9,044 nt of DNA from Bacteroidota bacterium (GCA_030706285.1 JAUZOU010000101.1:1-9044); one strand, 5' to 3'. Shown: positions 1 to 7,767, counted from the first letter of the stretch. The notes: generated by a model not told the origin, from the letters alone. Program-made: numbers and translations.

Positions 1-4
1 GAGC

Positions 5-1858
5 ATGCAAGGAACGCTTGAAAACTTACGCAGAAAGAACATCCTGGTCTTCATCATCATTGGGGTATTTATCATCTTCATGCTGAGACTCATATCGCTT
101 CAGCTGTTCAGTGATAAGTACAAGTCTTTTGCGGATAGCAACGCTTTTTACAAAAAAACGATTTATCCTTCAAGAGGGTTGATTTATGACCGGAATGGTC
201 ATCTGATGGTTTATAACAAACCTTCTTATGATGTGTTGGTCACCATGCGGGAGGTTGAAAATCTGGATACGCTCGATTTTTGTCAGACGGTTGGAATTTC
301 CAAAGCTGAATTTTTAGCACAGATGGATTACGTTCAGGATCGAAAACATAATCCGGGCTATTCGTCTTATACGCCTCAGGTCTTTCTTTCCCAGTTATCG
401 GCAGAGACGTACGGTATTTTGCAGGAAAAATTATTTCATTTTAAGGGCTTTTCTGTCCGGAGCCGTTCGCTTCGATCGTATATGTATCCTGTTGCTGCAC
501 ATGCGTTGGGTTATGTCGGTGAAGTGAATTATAAAAATCTGGAGGATGATTCATACTATGTTCCTGGTGATTATTGTGGCCGTTCCGGAATAGAAAAGAC
601 CTATGAAAACGAGCTAAGAGGCATCAAAGGCGTTGAGATCATGTTGCGTGATGCTCATGGGCGTATCAAGGGCCATTACGATCAGGGCAGACATGATATT
701 AAAGCGGCACCTGGCAAGGATCTGACCATGTCTATCGACATCAAGTTGCAGGAGTATGCCGAGAAGCTCATGACAAATAAACGTGGGGCCATCGTTGCCA
801 TCGAACCCCAAACAGGAGAAATTCTGGCTTATGTATCTGCTCCCACCTATGATCCCGGATTGCTGGTCGGAAGAGCCAGAGCGGCCAATTACCAGATGTT
901 GGAATCTTCTCCGCAAAAAATTTTCCTGAACCGGCCTATCCAGTCGAATTATCCGCCCGGATCAACCTTTAAACCGGCTCAGGCCTTAGTCTTGTTGCAG
1001 GAACGCATTATTAGTCCTGGCACGATTGTACCCTGCCACAGGGGCTATTATTATGCACCGGGGCATAAGGTCGGCTGCCATTCCCACCGGTCTCCGTTGG
1101 ATCTTGTCGGTGCCATCGCCAATTCCTGCAATTCGTATTTCTGTTTTGGATACAGGGCTATGATGGACAGTCCGAAATACCTGGATGTGCAGCATGCCAT
1201 GGATGTCTGGAAAACGTACATGGTTAAACTTGGATTCGGTTATAAACTCGGGGTTGACCTGCCTTTCGAAAAAAGAGGCATGATACCGAACAGTCAATAC
1301 TACAACAAATGGTATGGAAAAAGAGGTTGGAGAGGAGCCACAATTATTTCCAATGCCATCGGACAGGGAGAAGTGCTGGCTACACCTATGCAAATTGCCA
1401 ATTTCTGTGCCACTATCGCCAACAGAGGATGGTTCATCACTCCTCATTTGGTAAAAGGTGTCAAGGGACAACGGCCCGACACGTTGTACACGAAAAAGCA
1501 CATCACGCCGATTGATTCGTCCTGTTATAAGTATGTCGTAGAAGGCATGCGCGGTGCGACCAGCATCGGAACAGCCCAAGGAGTGCTGGTCCCGGGGATT
1601 GAGATCTGCGGAAAAACAGGTACAGCCCAGAATTCGGCTGGCCCTGATCATTCTATTTTTATGTGTTTCGCACCAGCTCAAAAACCACGTATTGCCTTGG
1701 TCGTTTTTATTGAAAATGGTGGATTCGGCGCAACATGGGCTGTCCCGACAGCCAGTTTGATACTGGAAAAATACCTGAAGGGATCTGTTGACGAACACCG
1801 ACTCTGGATGGAACAACGATTGTTGAACGCTAATTTGATGAAGTTTGTACCAAACTGA
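5..1858 (+). CDS. mrdA: Penicillin-binding protein 2 (elongasome transpeptidase)
   Basis: Class B penicillin-binding protein that cross-links peptidoglycan during lateral wall growth, anchored in the inner membrane with its catalytic part in the periplasm. The 617-residue protein has a membrane anchor at about residues 13-35, a pedestal (PBP dimer) domain at about 50-215 and a transpeptidase domain at about 258-590. All three active-site motifs are visible: SxxK at S320-K323 (STFK, catalytic Ser320), SxN at S374-N376 (SCN) and KTGT at 537-540. Length is close to the 633 residues of E. coli PBP2. The rodA partner follows with a 14-nt overlap, as expected for an mre/mrd operon whose mreB-C-D part would lie upstream of the window. 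Only four bases precede the ATG, so the start cannot be tested, but the N-terminus (short basic stretch then anchor) looks complete. An unusual Cys/His-rich segment (C344, H345, H354, C358, H359, H361) lies between SxxK and SxN. Confidence 0.95.
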   Translation: MQGTLENLRRKNILVFIIIGVFIIFMLRLISLQLFSDKYKSFADSNAFYKKTIYPSRGLIYDRNGHLMVYNKPSYDVLVTMREVENLDTLDFCQTVGISKAEFLAQMDYVQDRKHNPGYSSYTPQVFLSQLSAETYGILQEKLFHFKGFSVRSRSLRSYMYPVAAHALGYVGEVNYKNLEDDSYYVPGDYCGRSGIEKTYENELRGIKGVEIMLRDAHGRIKGHYDQGRHDIKAAPGKDLTMSIDIKLQEYAEKLMTNKRGAIVAIEPQTGEILAYVSAPTYDPGLLVGRARAANYQMLESSPQKIFLNRPIQSNYPPGSTFKPAQALVLLQERIISPGTIVPCHRGYYYAPGHKVGCHSHRSPLDLVGAIANSCNSYFCFGYRAMMDSPKYLDVQHAMDVWKTYMVKLGFGYKLGVDLPFEKRGMIPNSQYYNKWYGKRGWRGATIISNAIGQGEVLATPMQIANFCATIANRGWFITPHLVKGVKGQRPDTLYTKKHITPIDSSCYKYVVEGMRGATSIGTAQGVLVPGIEICGKTGTAQNSAGPDHSIFMCFAPAQKPRIALVVFIENGGFGATWAVPTASLILEKYLKGSVDEHRLWMEQRLLNANLMKFVPN

Positions 1859-3299
1859 AAGAAGATCATTGTGGAGGGCTATTGACTGGACGGTTGTCTT
1901 GTTATACCTGACGTTGTGCATCATAGGCTGTCTGAGCATCTATGGTGCCAGCTATGATTTTGAGCAACCTGGCTTTTTTGATTTTGCTCAACGTTCCGGA
2001 AAGCAATTTGTCTGGATCATATTGGCATTGGTTATTGGTATTTCTATCTTATTGGTGGAATCGAACAACTATTTTTCCTGGGCGTTCTTCATCTATTTTG
2101 TCTTGATGGGTTTGATGTTTGTGACCATTTTTATCGCGTCAGACATCAAAGGATCCCGTTCTTGGCTTGTTTTCGGGCCTGTCCATCTGCAACCGGCGGA
2201 GTTTGCCAAAGTTGCTACCGCCTTGGCCATTTCAAGAGTCATGGGATCCTATAATTTCAATCTAAAGCGGAACAATCATGCAGCCATTGTGGCGATGATC
2301 CTGCTGTTTCCTGTTTTGCTGACACTGCTTCAGAATGAAACAGGATCGGCGCTGGTTTTTCTGTCGATGATGCTGATGCTGTATCGTGAAGGCATGCCGG
2401 GTATCATTTTGTTTTTGGTTGTCTGCTTTGCCAGCTTTTTTATCATTGGGTTACGCTTTGGTGAGACCATGCTGTTTACCTACACGTCAATCGGACAGTT
2501 TGCCGTCCTTTTGCTGATTTTGCTGGTTGTCTGTGTGATGTTGGTCAGCTACCGGAACGATGTGAAAAGTATGAAGGTGGTTTTGATCGGAAACCTGTCA
2601 TTGATTCTGATTGGCGTCCTGCTCAATGCGATGCAATGGTGGGTTTTTAACCTATGCTGGCTGCAACTTGGCCTCTTTGGAGTGACCGCCTTGTATTTGT
2701 TTGGACAATCCGTCATCAGACGCACTTCTGTGCATGCGTGGATTGCTTGTTTTGTAGTTGTTGCAGCTGCTTTCCTGTATGCTACCAACTATGTCTTCAA
2801 CAACGTGCTTGAACCTCATCATCAACTTCGTATAGAGGTGCTGCTCGGGATGCAGGATGACCTTGGCGGAGCCGGTTATAATGTCAACCAGTCCAAGATT
2901 GCCATCGGCTCTGGTGGCTTTTTCGGGAAAGGCTATCTGAATGGCACTCAGACAAAACTGAAATACGTTCCTGAACAGGATACGGACTTTATATTCTGTA
3001 CGGTCGGAGAGGAACAAGGCTTTTTCGGTTCGATCTTCGTGCTGGGATTATACCTGGTCCTGCTGCTCCGGCTTATTTATTTGGCTGAACGGCAACAGTC
3101 GGCCTTCTCGCGCATATATGGATACTGTGTGGTCAGTATTCTATTTTTCCATGTAATGATCAATGTTGGCATGGTGCTGGGCCTGGTGCCGGTCATCGGT
3201 ATTCCGTTACCGTTCTTCAGCTATGGCGGATCTTCCTTGTGGGCCTTTACCATCTTGCTGTTTATCTTTCTCAGGCTCGATGCAGACAGGGCAGACTAA
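1845..3299 (+). CDS. rodA: RodA, SEDS-family peptidoglycan glycosyltransferase (TTG start)
   Basis: Polytopic inner-membrane SEDS protein that polymerises lipid II into glycan strands as partner of PBP2. Recognisable blocks are QPAEFAK (116-122), NETGSAL (164-170), GAGYNVNQSKIAIGSGG (342-358), PEQDTDF followed by the GEEQG segment (376-392), and the C-terminal PLPFFSYGGSS (454-464). By alignment from memory with E. coli RodA and FtsW (DPxG segment), Asp339 is the likely catalytic Asp of the large extracellular loop. At 484 residues it is over 100 longer than E. coli RodA (370); the extra length is mostly hydrophobic, around residues 185-310, suggesting extra membrane segments. There is no in-frame ATG near the N-terminus. 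In-frame stops at 1836 and 1839 leave TTG at 1845 or TTG at 1869 as starts. TTG 1845 overlaps the end of mrdA by 14 nt and suggests translational coupling. It ends ten bases from the convergent gldH. Confidence 0.93.
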   Translation: MYQTERRSLWRAIDWTVVLLYLTLCIIGCLSIYGASYDFEQPGFFDFAQRSGKQFVWIILALVIGISILLVESNNYFSWAFFIYFVLMGLMFVTIFIASDIKGSRSWLVFGPVHLQPAEFAKVATALAISRVMGSYNFNLKRNNHAAIVAMILLFPVLLTLLQNETGSALVFLSMMLMLYREGMPGIILFLVVCFASFFIIGLRFGETMLFTYTSIGQFAVLLLILLVVCVMLVSYRNDVKSMKVVLIGNLSLILIGVLLNAMQWWVFNLCWLQLGLFGVTALYLFGQSVIRRTSVHAWIACFVVVAAAFLYATNYVFNNVLEPHHQLRIEVLLGMQDDLGGAGYNVNQSKIAIGSGGFFGKGYLNGTQTKLKYVPEQDTDFIFCTVGEEQGFFGSIFVLGLYLVLLLRLIYLAERQQSAFSRIYGYCVVSILFFHVMINVGMVLGLVPVIGIPLPFFSYGGSSLWAFTILLFIFLRLDADRAD

Positions 3300-3309
3300 T
3301 CGGTCAAGC

Positions 3310-3870
3310 CTATTTCTTCGAATAGATTCTTAATCCGATGTCTTCAATTCCAACCAAAACGCTGTCACGTAATCCGTGCCGGATATCAATGCTGAACCAA
3401 CGGGAAGAATCATTGGCGGAAAAAGTCAGGTCTTTCAGCGGAATGGAAAGGCTGTACAGCGAACCCCACCCTTTACCTAACCATTTCCCGTCCGGCTTAG
3501 CCAGCATCCAGTTGATCGAATCGTTGTGGACGATGCTGTCGGAGGTCATCGTACGGATATAGAGCCAAAGGTTCTCGTAGGGATAATTGTTGCCATGCCT
3601 GATGGTCAGTTCAAGTTGAACTCGGTCAGGCATACCGGCCGGCAAGCTGTCCCTGAAATGACAGACATGATTCATGCGCCATCCGTGGGAAGGAATCGTG
3701 AGCGAATGGTGATAGTAAGTGCCATCCTGACAGGATGCCATTGTCAGGAGCAGTAGAAAAAAACTCACAAAAAGCCATGCTGCCGCCGGTTTATTGTGGC
3801 AGTATAAGGGTGAGCTATCGATGCAATGCTGGCTGTCAGACCTTAAGTGGACAATGACTGATCGTTTCAT
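3310..3870 (-). CDS. gldH: GldH-family lipoprotein
   Basis: Predicted lipoprotein of 186 residues. A hydrophobic segment (about 29-43) ends in a lipobox, M44-A45-S46-C47, so Cys47 should be lipidated and the mature protein about 140 residues. The segment IRHGNNYPYENLWL (90-103) is characteristic of the GldH family. GldH is needed for gliding in Flavobacterium johnsoniae, but homologues are widespread in Bacteroidota that are not known to glide, where the role is unclear. No other gld gene is in the window. The ATG overlaps the stop of ricT in an ATGA arrangement, which supports this start and implies coupled translation. The odd feature is about 28 residues, including C16 and C24, before the hydrophobic core; no internal ATG could shorten it, and a GTG at codon 35 is too late. 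Identity rests on memory of the family, so function is tentative. Confidence 0.8.
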   Translation of the reverse strand: MKRSVIVHLRSDSQHCIDSSPLYCHNKPAAAWLFVSFFLLLLTMASCQDGTYYHHSLTIPSHGWRMNHVCHFRDSLPAGMPDRVQLELTIRHGNNYPYENLWLYIRTMTSDSIVHNDSINWMLAKPDGKWLGKGWGSLYSLSIPLKDLTFSANDSSRWFSIDIRHGLRDSVLVGIEDIGLRIYSKK

Positions 3871-5276
3871 TTGGTCGATTCCTTGGCTTCGTCGTTTCCC
3901 GGAGTGTTCTTTTGTGGCTTCTCAAATCTGGGCCTGTTTTGCTGCGGACGATTGGCCTTTTGCTGGTGCGTTTCCTTCGTCCCTTCTGGCTGATTGCCTT
4001 TTGCTTTGTAAGGCGGTTGATGCTGCCGGTTTTTAGAGGCATTTTGCGACTGAGACGGTTGGGAAGATTGGGGCGGCTGAGGCTGTTGAGACACTGGGGA
4101 AGCGGCTTCCTTGGATGGTTGTACCGGCTCGCTCCGGGTATCAGGATTTCCGTCTTTGTTTCTCAGCTCGCCCTGATGCCTGCTTTTATTCTTTTTATTC
4201 TTGTTGGCTTTTCTGGAATGATCAAAACGGTCCAGTCCACCCTCTGTCAGGATGTCTCCGAATTCCTTTTTCTTTTCAACCTCAACTTCTTCAGACAGGC
4301 TTTCGACACGGATACCTTTCTTATTCAGTTGAATGATGTTCTTCACCCGTTCCACCGGAAGGGTGATCTCGTTGGCCAGAAAATCTTTACTGGTGGAATA
4401 GGTCATTGTTCGTTTCAGAATGTCCGTTTTGAACAGGTAGAAACTGGCTTCTTTCGTTTCCAGCACGATATCCTTTGAAGGAATGTCGCGGGAAGATTCC
4501 ACATAGGTGTCGATTTCATAATTCAGGCAGCATTTGAGTTTGGCACACTGGCCGGCCAATTTTTGCGGATTAAGAGACAAGTCTTGATACCTGGCTGAGC
4601 TGGTTGAAACCGAATTGAAGCTGGTCATCCAGGACGAACAGCACAATTCCCTGCCGCAAGGTCCAACACCGCCAATACGACCGGCTTCCTGACGGGCACC
4701 GATCTGCTTCATTTCGATGCGGATGTGGAATGTTTCAGCCAGCACCTTGATGAGTTGCCTGAAATCCACCCTGTCGTCGGCAATGTAGTAGAAGATGGCT
4801 TTGTTCCCGTCGCCTTGATATTCGACATCTCCGATTTTCATGTTCAAATGCAGGTCTTCGGCAATCTTTCTGGATTTGAGCATTGTGCCGTGTTCCATGC
4901 CTTTGGCTTCTTCGTATTTTTCCAGATCGACAGGTCTGGCTATTCGATAAACCCGACGAACTTCCTGCTGGTCGAAGCGGAAATTGTTCTTTTTCATCTG
5001 CTTCAATACCAGCGAACCGGTCAGGGTGACTTCGCCAATGTCATGTCCCGGACTGGATTCAACGGCGACAATGTCACCCTTCTCGAGTTCCAGTTTGTTG
5101 CTGTTCAGGTAATAACCTTTTCTTGTATTCTTAAACTGGACTTCGACCCAGTCTGTTAGTTTTTGTGCCTCCGGAATATCGCATAGCCAGTCGAATGTGT
5201 TGAGTTTCTTGAGTTTCTGTGCACTGATGACTTTTTTTCTGCAATAACAACCGTTCTTATCTAGATGGTATTCCAT
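3867..5276 (-). CDS. ricT: RicT (YaaT/PSP1 family), iron-sulfur regulatory protein
   Basis: Cytoplasmic PSP1-domain protein. In Bacillus subtilis the homologue RicT (YaaT) forms an Fe-S complex with RicA and RicF that affects RNase Y and RNA maturation; the role in Bacteroidota is not settled. The reading frame is open up to 5498, but ATG at 5276 was chosen because the 469-residue product MEYHLDKNGC... matches Bacteroidales family members as I recall them, and the longer form would run into holB. The PSP1 domain is roughly 104-260, with conserved stretches GDVEYQGDGNKAIFYYIAD and QIGARQEAGRIGG. Six Cys in two groups, C207/C212/C213 and C244/C249/C250, are the likely cluster ligands. Residues about 350-469 form a hydrophilic tail rich in Q, P, K, N and S, probably disordered. 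It lies 61 nt after holB, as in B. subtilis holB-yaaT, and overlaps gldH by 4 nt. A promoter candidate lies in the 61-nt gap. Confidence 0.9.
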   Translation of the reverse strand: MEYHLDKNGCYCRKKVISAQKLKKLNTFDWLCDIPEAQKLTDWVEVQFKNTRKGYYLNSNKLELEKGDIVAVESSPGHDIGEVTLTGSLVLKQMKKNNFRFDQQEVRRVYRIARPVDLEKYEEAKGMEHGTMLKSRKIAEDLHLNMKIGDVEYQGDGNKAIFYYIADDRVDFRQLIKVLAETFHIRIEMKQIGARQEAGRIGGVGPCGRELCCSSWMTSFNSVSTSSARYQDLSLNPQKLAGQCAKLKCCLNYEIDTYVESSRDIPSKDIVLETKEASFYLFKTDILKRTMTYSTSKDFLANEITLPVERVKNIIQLNKKGIRVESLSEEVEVEKKKEFGDILTEGGLDRFDHSRKANKNKKNKSRHQGELRNKDGNPDTRSEPVQPSKEAASPVSQQPQPPQSSQPSQSQNASKNRQHQPPYKAKGNQPEGTKETHQQKANRPQQNRPRFEKPQKNTPGNDEAKESTK

Positions 5277-5302
5277 TGTCTTGATTTCAAAGTGTTTGAT
5301 AA

Positions 5303-5335
5303 CAAAAGTAGGCATTTTCCGCCAAATGATGCAAC
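5303..5335 (-). promoter_or_regulatory. Candidate internal promoter for ricT-gldH
   Basis: On the minus strand the gap between holB and ricT contains TACTTTTG (5310-5303), an exact match to the Bacteroides -7 consensus TAnnTTTG. A GTTG (5335-5332) lies 21 bases upstream, matching three of four bases of the -33 TTTG element at a known permitted spacing. Transcription would start just before the ricT ATG at 5276, giving a leader of about 20-25 bases. This would let ricT-gldH be expressed apart from holB. Prediction from consensus only. Confidence 0.5.
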
Positions 5336-5337
5336 TT

Positions 5338-6501
5338 TTATTTTTTGAAAAGCATGATGGTCTGCAGCGCCAAATCGAAAAAGACAAGTTTGCCGTTGAC
5401 GTTGCCTTCGATATGCCGTTCCGCCAGTTCCAGTTCATCCATAAAAGCCTGAACATTTTTGTAATTGATGAAGGGTGAGAACTTGGCAGAAAAAGCATGC
5501 TCCGACGGGTTCAGGTAATTGAGGTCTGGTTGCCGGAGGTTCATGATGAAGTTTTCCCGCACCAGGTTCTGGGCATAGTTCAGGTAATTCTTTTCCTGCT
5601 CCCTGCCCAATTTGGCCATCGCTTCGGCCCAGACTTTCAGATCTTTCAGACTATGTTGCTTTTCGGCCTTCTTGTCAGGGGTAAAGTTGGCGATGGTGTA
5701 GGCTCCTCGCATGCAGCGAATGAATTGTTCCAGAAAGAAGGCATTCTCTTCACTGGACTTAATGCTTTCAATCGCCTGCAGCAAGCTGCCGTTGGCCATT
5801 CTGCAGTAATTGACGGCATCGGCCTCCGATAGTGCGAAACGGGTTATGAGCGCTTCTTTCAGTGTCGCTGAGTCGATGCCATGGACCCGGATCATTTGCG
5901 ACCGTGACAGGATGGTTGCCAGCAACTGGTCGCTCCGTTCCGTTACCATGAGAAAAACGGTTTTGGCAGGAGGCTCTTCCAATAGTTTAAGCAATTTGTT
6001 GGCACAGGTTTCATGCATTTTTTCAGGTAACCAGACAATGACCACCTTGTATTCGGATTCAAAGGCCTTGAAACTCATCTTCCGGGTGATTTCGTCGCTC
6101 TCGTCGGCATAGATCATCCCCTGAGCGTTTCCCGCTTTGATGCCGGACATCCAGTCCTGATAGCTGAAGTATCCTTTGCCAAGGACCATAGATCTCCATT
6201 CGGAAATGAAATCATCACTGACCCATTTCTTTGACGAATTCGGCTTGAAGACGGGGAAAACAAAATGGACATCAGGATGGACCATCTTGTTGAATTGCAG
6301 ACAAGAAGGGCATGTGCCACACGCATCGTTTTCCTGCTTGTTTGTACAACAAATATACCGGGCATAGGCAATGGCTAGCTGTAGCGTGCCCGTGCCTGCT
6401 GCACCTGAAATTAACTGGGCATGAGGAATATGCCCATCTTTGACCGTTTGAATGAACCGGTGCTTGATTTCCTCTTGCCCGATGACGTCACGAAAGTACA
6501 T
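5338..6501 (-). CDS. holB: DNA polymerase III subunit delta'
   Basis: Clamp-loader subunit delta' of the replicative polymerase, cytoplasmic, 387 residues. The N-terminal AAA+ domain opens with FRDVIGQEEIKHRF and a degenerate P-loop, GAAGTGTL (33-40), where the Lys of Walker A is replaced by Thr; this fits delta', which in E. coli does not bind nucleotide. A zinc module is visible as C52 (or C51), C61, C64 and C67. The family block NKLLKLLEEPPAKT is at 168-181, and S199-R200-S201 stands at the position of the SRC motif, keeping the arginine expected to act as arginine finger. The ATG at 6501 lies six bases after the stop of the M23 peptidase gene, with a weak AAGAG upstream, so the two are almost certainly co-transcribed. 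ricT follows after 61 nt, an order shared with B. subtilis. The C-terminal third (about 250-387) is diverged from the enterobacterial protein. Confidence 0.92.
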   Translation of the reverse strand: MYFRDVIGQEEIKHRFIQTVKDGHIPHAQLISGAAGTGTLQLAIAYARYICCTNKQENDACGTCPSCLQFNKMVHPDVHFVFPVFKPNSSKKWVSDDFISEWRSMVLGKGYFSYQDWMSGIKAGNAQGMIYADESDEITRKMSFKAFESEYKVVIVWLPEKMHETCANKLLKLLEEPPAKTVFLMVTERSDQLLATILSRSQMIRVHGIDSATLKEALITRFALSEADAVNYCRMANGSLLQAIESIKSSEENAFFLEQFIRCMRGAYTIANFTPDKKAEKQHSLKDLKVWAEAMAKLGREQEKNYLNYAQNLVRENFIMNLRQPDLNYLNPSEHAFSAKFSPFINYKNVQAFMDELELAERHIEGNVNGKLVFFDLALQTIMLFKK

Positions 6502-6507
6502 AGGCTC

Positions 6508-7767
6508 TTATTGACGATGATGAATGTGTTGTTTTTTCAATTCTGCCATTAATTGGTCCCTCGCCATCATAAAACGTTCTTTGTTCTTGTCTTTTAGTTT
6601 GTTGACAGGAGGGGAAATCATCTTGAGCGGATTAACCGGCTTCCCGTTTTTATAGACCCTGAAGTCTAGGTGCGGGCCCGTTGCCAGCCCTGTCGCCCCT
6701 ACGTAACCGATCCGTTGACCTTGTTTTACGCTGGATCCTCTGTGAATGCCTTTGGCATATCGGGAAAGATGCATGTAGGTTGTCGTGTAGGTCCGGTTGT
6801 GTTTGATTTTGACAGCGTTACCTCCGCCTCGTATGTACCCTTTGTCAATGACTGTTCCGTCACCGATGCTGAAGACCGGTGTTCCGTAAGGTGCTGAATA
6901 ATCGACCCCATGATGCGGGCGACGGATCCTCAGGATGGGATGCAGGCGGCTGTTGCTGAAGCGGGAACTGATACGCGAATACTTCAGCGGTGCTTTGAGG
7001 AAGGCCTTTTTTAGATTCCTCCCGTTTTCGTCGAAGTAATTCAACATACCGTCCTGAATGAACGGTATCGCGTAATATTTTTTACCGTTATGCTTGATCA
7101 AGGCTCCGTAAATGGTTCCAACATCGACCGAAACAGAATCGTCAACGACCATCTCGTCGTAGATGATGCAATACTTATCACCTTCTTTGATGGAAAAGAA
7201 ATCGATTTGCCAGGCATACAGTTCGGCCAGCTTGTAACTCAGTTCCGGATTTTGTCCGTTCTTGATCAGGCTATTCCAAAGGGATTCTTTAATGACCCCT
7301 TCCGCTCTGCGACGGTATGTTTTGACCGGTTTTTCCTTCAGATAAACGGAAACGCTGTCGGTGAAATCGAATACGACATAATCAGTCAGGCTCCGTTCAT
7401 AAATCAGGTATTTCAGCGTTCCGGTGCTATCGTCCGACAATAGGGCATAATAGGATTGCCCGGCTTTCATCTGTCTGGGATCGAACACTTTCCTGGCCGC
7501 TTCGACCGACTTTTGGATGGTATCTGATGAAACGCCGTATTCGTTAAGCAGATCGGATAATGTCCAGTTCGGGTTGAGTGTCCCTTCCTCCCTGTCCAAC
7601 GTATCTGTCCGAATGCCCAGAAAATATTCGTTGGCCCGTGCGATCGGTTCCGGTTCCGCAAGCGTTTGTCGCCATAAAACGAGGATGACCACCATCAGGA
7701 TAACCAATGCCCCCAGGAAGACTGGCAGTATTCGTTTGAATGTGAATTTTGTTGCCGAATTTTTCAT
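6508..7767 (-). CDS. M23-family peptidoglycan endopeptidase, membrane-anchored
   Basis: Predicted peptidoglycan DD-endopeptidase of the LytM/M23 family (MepM/ShyA-like layout), 419 residues. A basic N-terminus and membrane segment at about 13-32 anchor it with the rest in the periplasm. Residues about 60-110 (starting NWTLSDLLNEYG) resemble the LysM-like/OapA domain of MepM, followed by a linker domain and the catalytic M23 domain at about 258-382. Zinc motif HxxxD is H285-D289 (in RPHHGVDYSAP), and YMHLS supplies H333. The usual HxH is HLDFR here (H366-x-D368), so the second His ligand is replaced by Asp. ATG 7767 was chosen over an in-frame TTG at 7776 because the TTG lies inside a -7 promoter element. 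The gene leads the run with holB (6-nt gap). A role in opening cross-links during growth, alongside PBP2 and RodA, is inferred. The C-terminus is Lys/His-rich (KKQHIHHRQ). Confidence 0.9.
   Translation of the reverse strand: MKNSATKFTFKRILPVFLGALVILMVVILVLWRQTLAEPEPIARANEYFLGIRTDTLDREEGTLNPNWTLSDLLNEYGVSSDTIQKSVEAARKVFDPRQMKAGQSYYALLSDDSTGTLKYLIYERSLTDYVVFDFTDSVSVYLKEKPVKTYRRRAEGVIKESLWNSLIKNGQNPELSYKLAELYAWQIDFFSIKEGDKYCIIYDEMVVDDSVSVDVGTIYGALIKHNGKKYYAIPFIQDGMLNYFDENGRNLKKAFLKAPLKYSRISSRFSNSRLHPILRIRRPHHGVDYSAPYGTPVFSIGDGTVIDKGYIRGGGNAVKIKHNRTYTTTYMHLSRYAKGIHRGSSVKQGQRIGYVGATGLATGPHLDFRVYKNGKPVNPLKMISPPVNKLKDKNKERFMMARDQLMAELKKQHIHHRQ

Noticed and set aside
986..1939. 317-residue minus-strand open frame
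   Set aside because: It lies opposite mrdA and the start of rodA, has no domain-like pattern, and mrdA has all its catalytic motifs.
3310..3325. CTATT/AATAG hairpin as a bidirectional terminator for rodA and gldH
   Set aside because: Only five A-T-rich pairs, inside the gldH coding end, with no T run on either side.
3912..4478. 188-residue plus-strand open frame with hydrophobic, Arg/Leu-rich sequence
   Set aside because: It is opposite the low-complexity tail and Cys region of ricT; its composition follows from the Q/P/K-rich codons on the other strand.
5277..5498. N-terminal extension of the ricT reading frame by 74 codons
   Set aside because: It overlaps holB out of frame, and family resemblance begins at the ATG at 5276. 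A start at 5315 (MPTFVIKHF) is possible but lies upstream of the predicted promoter start site.
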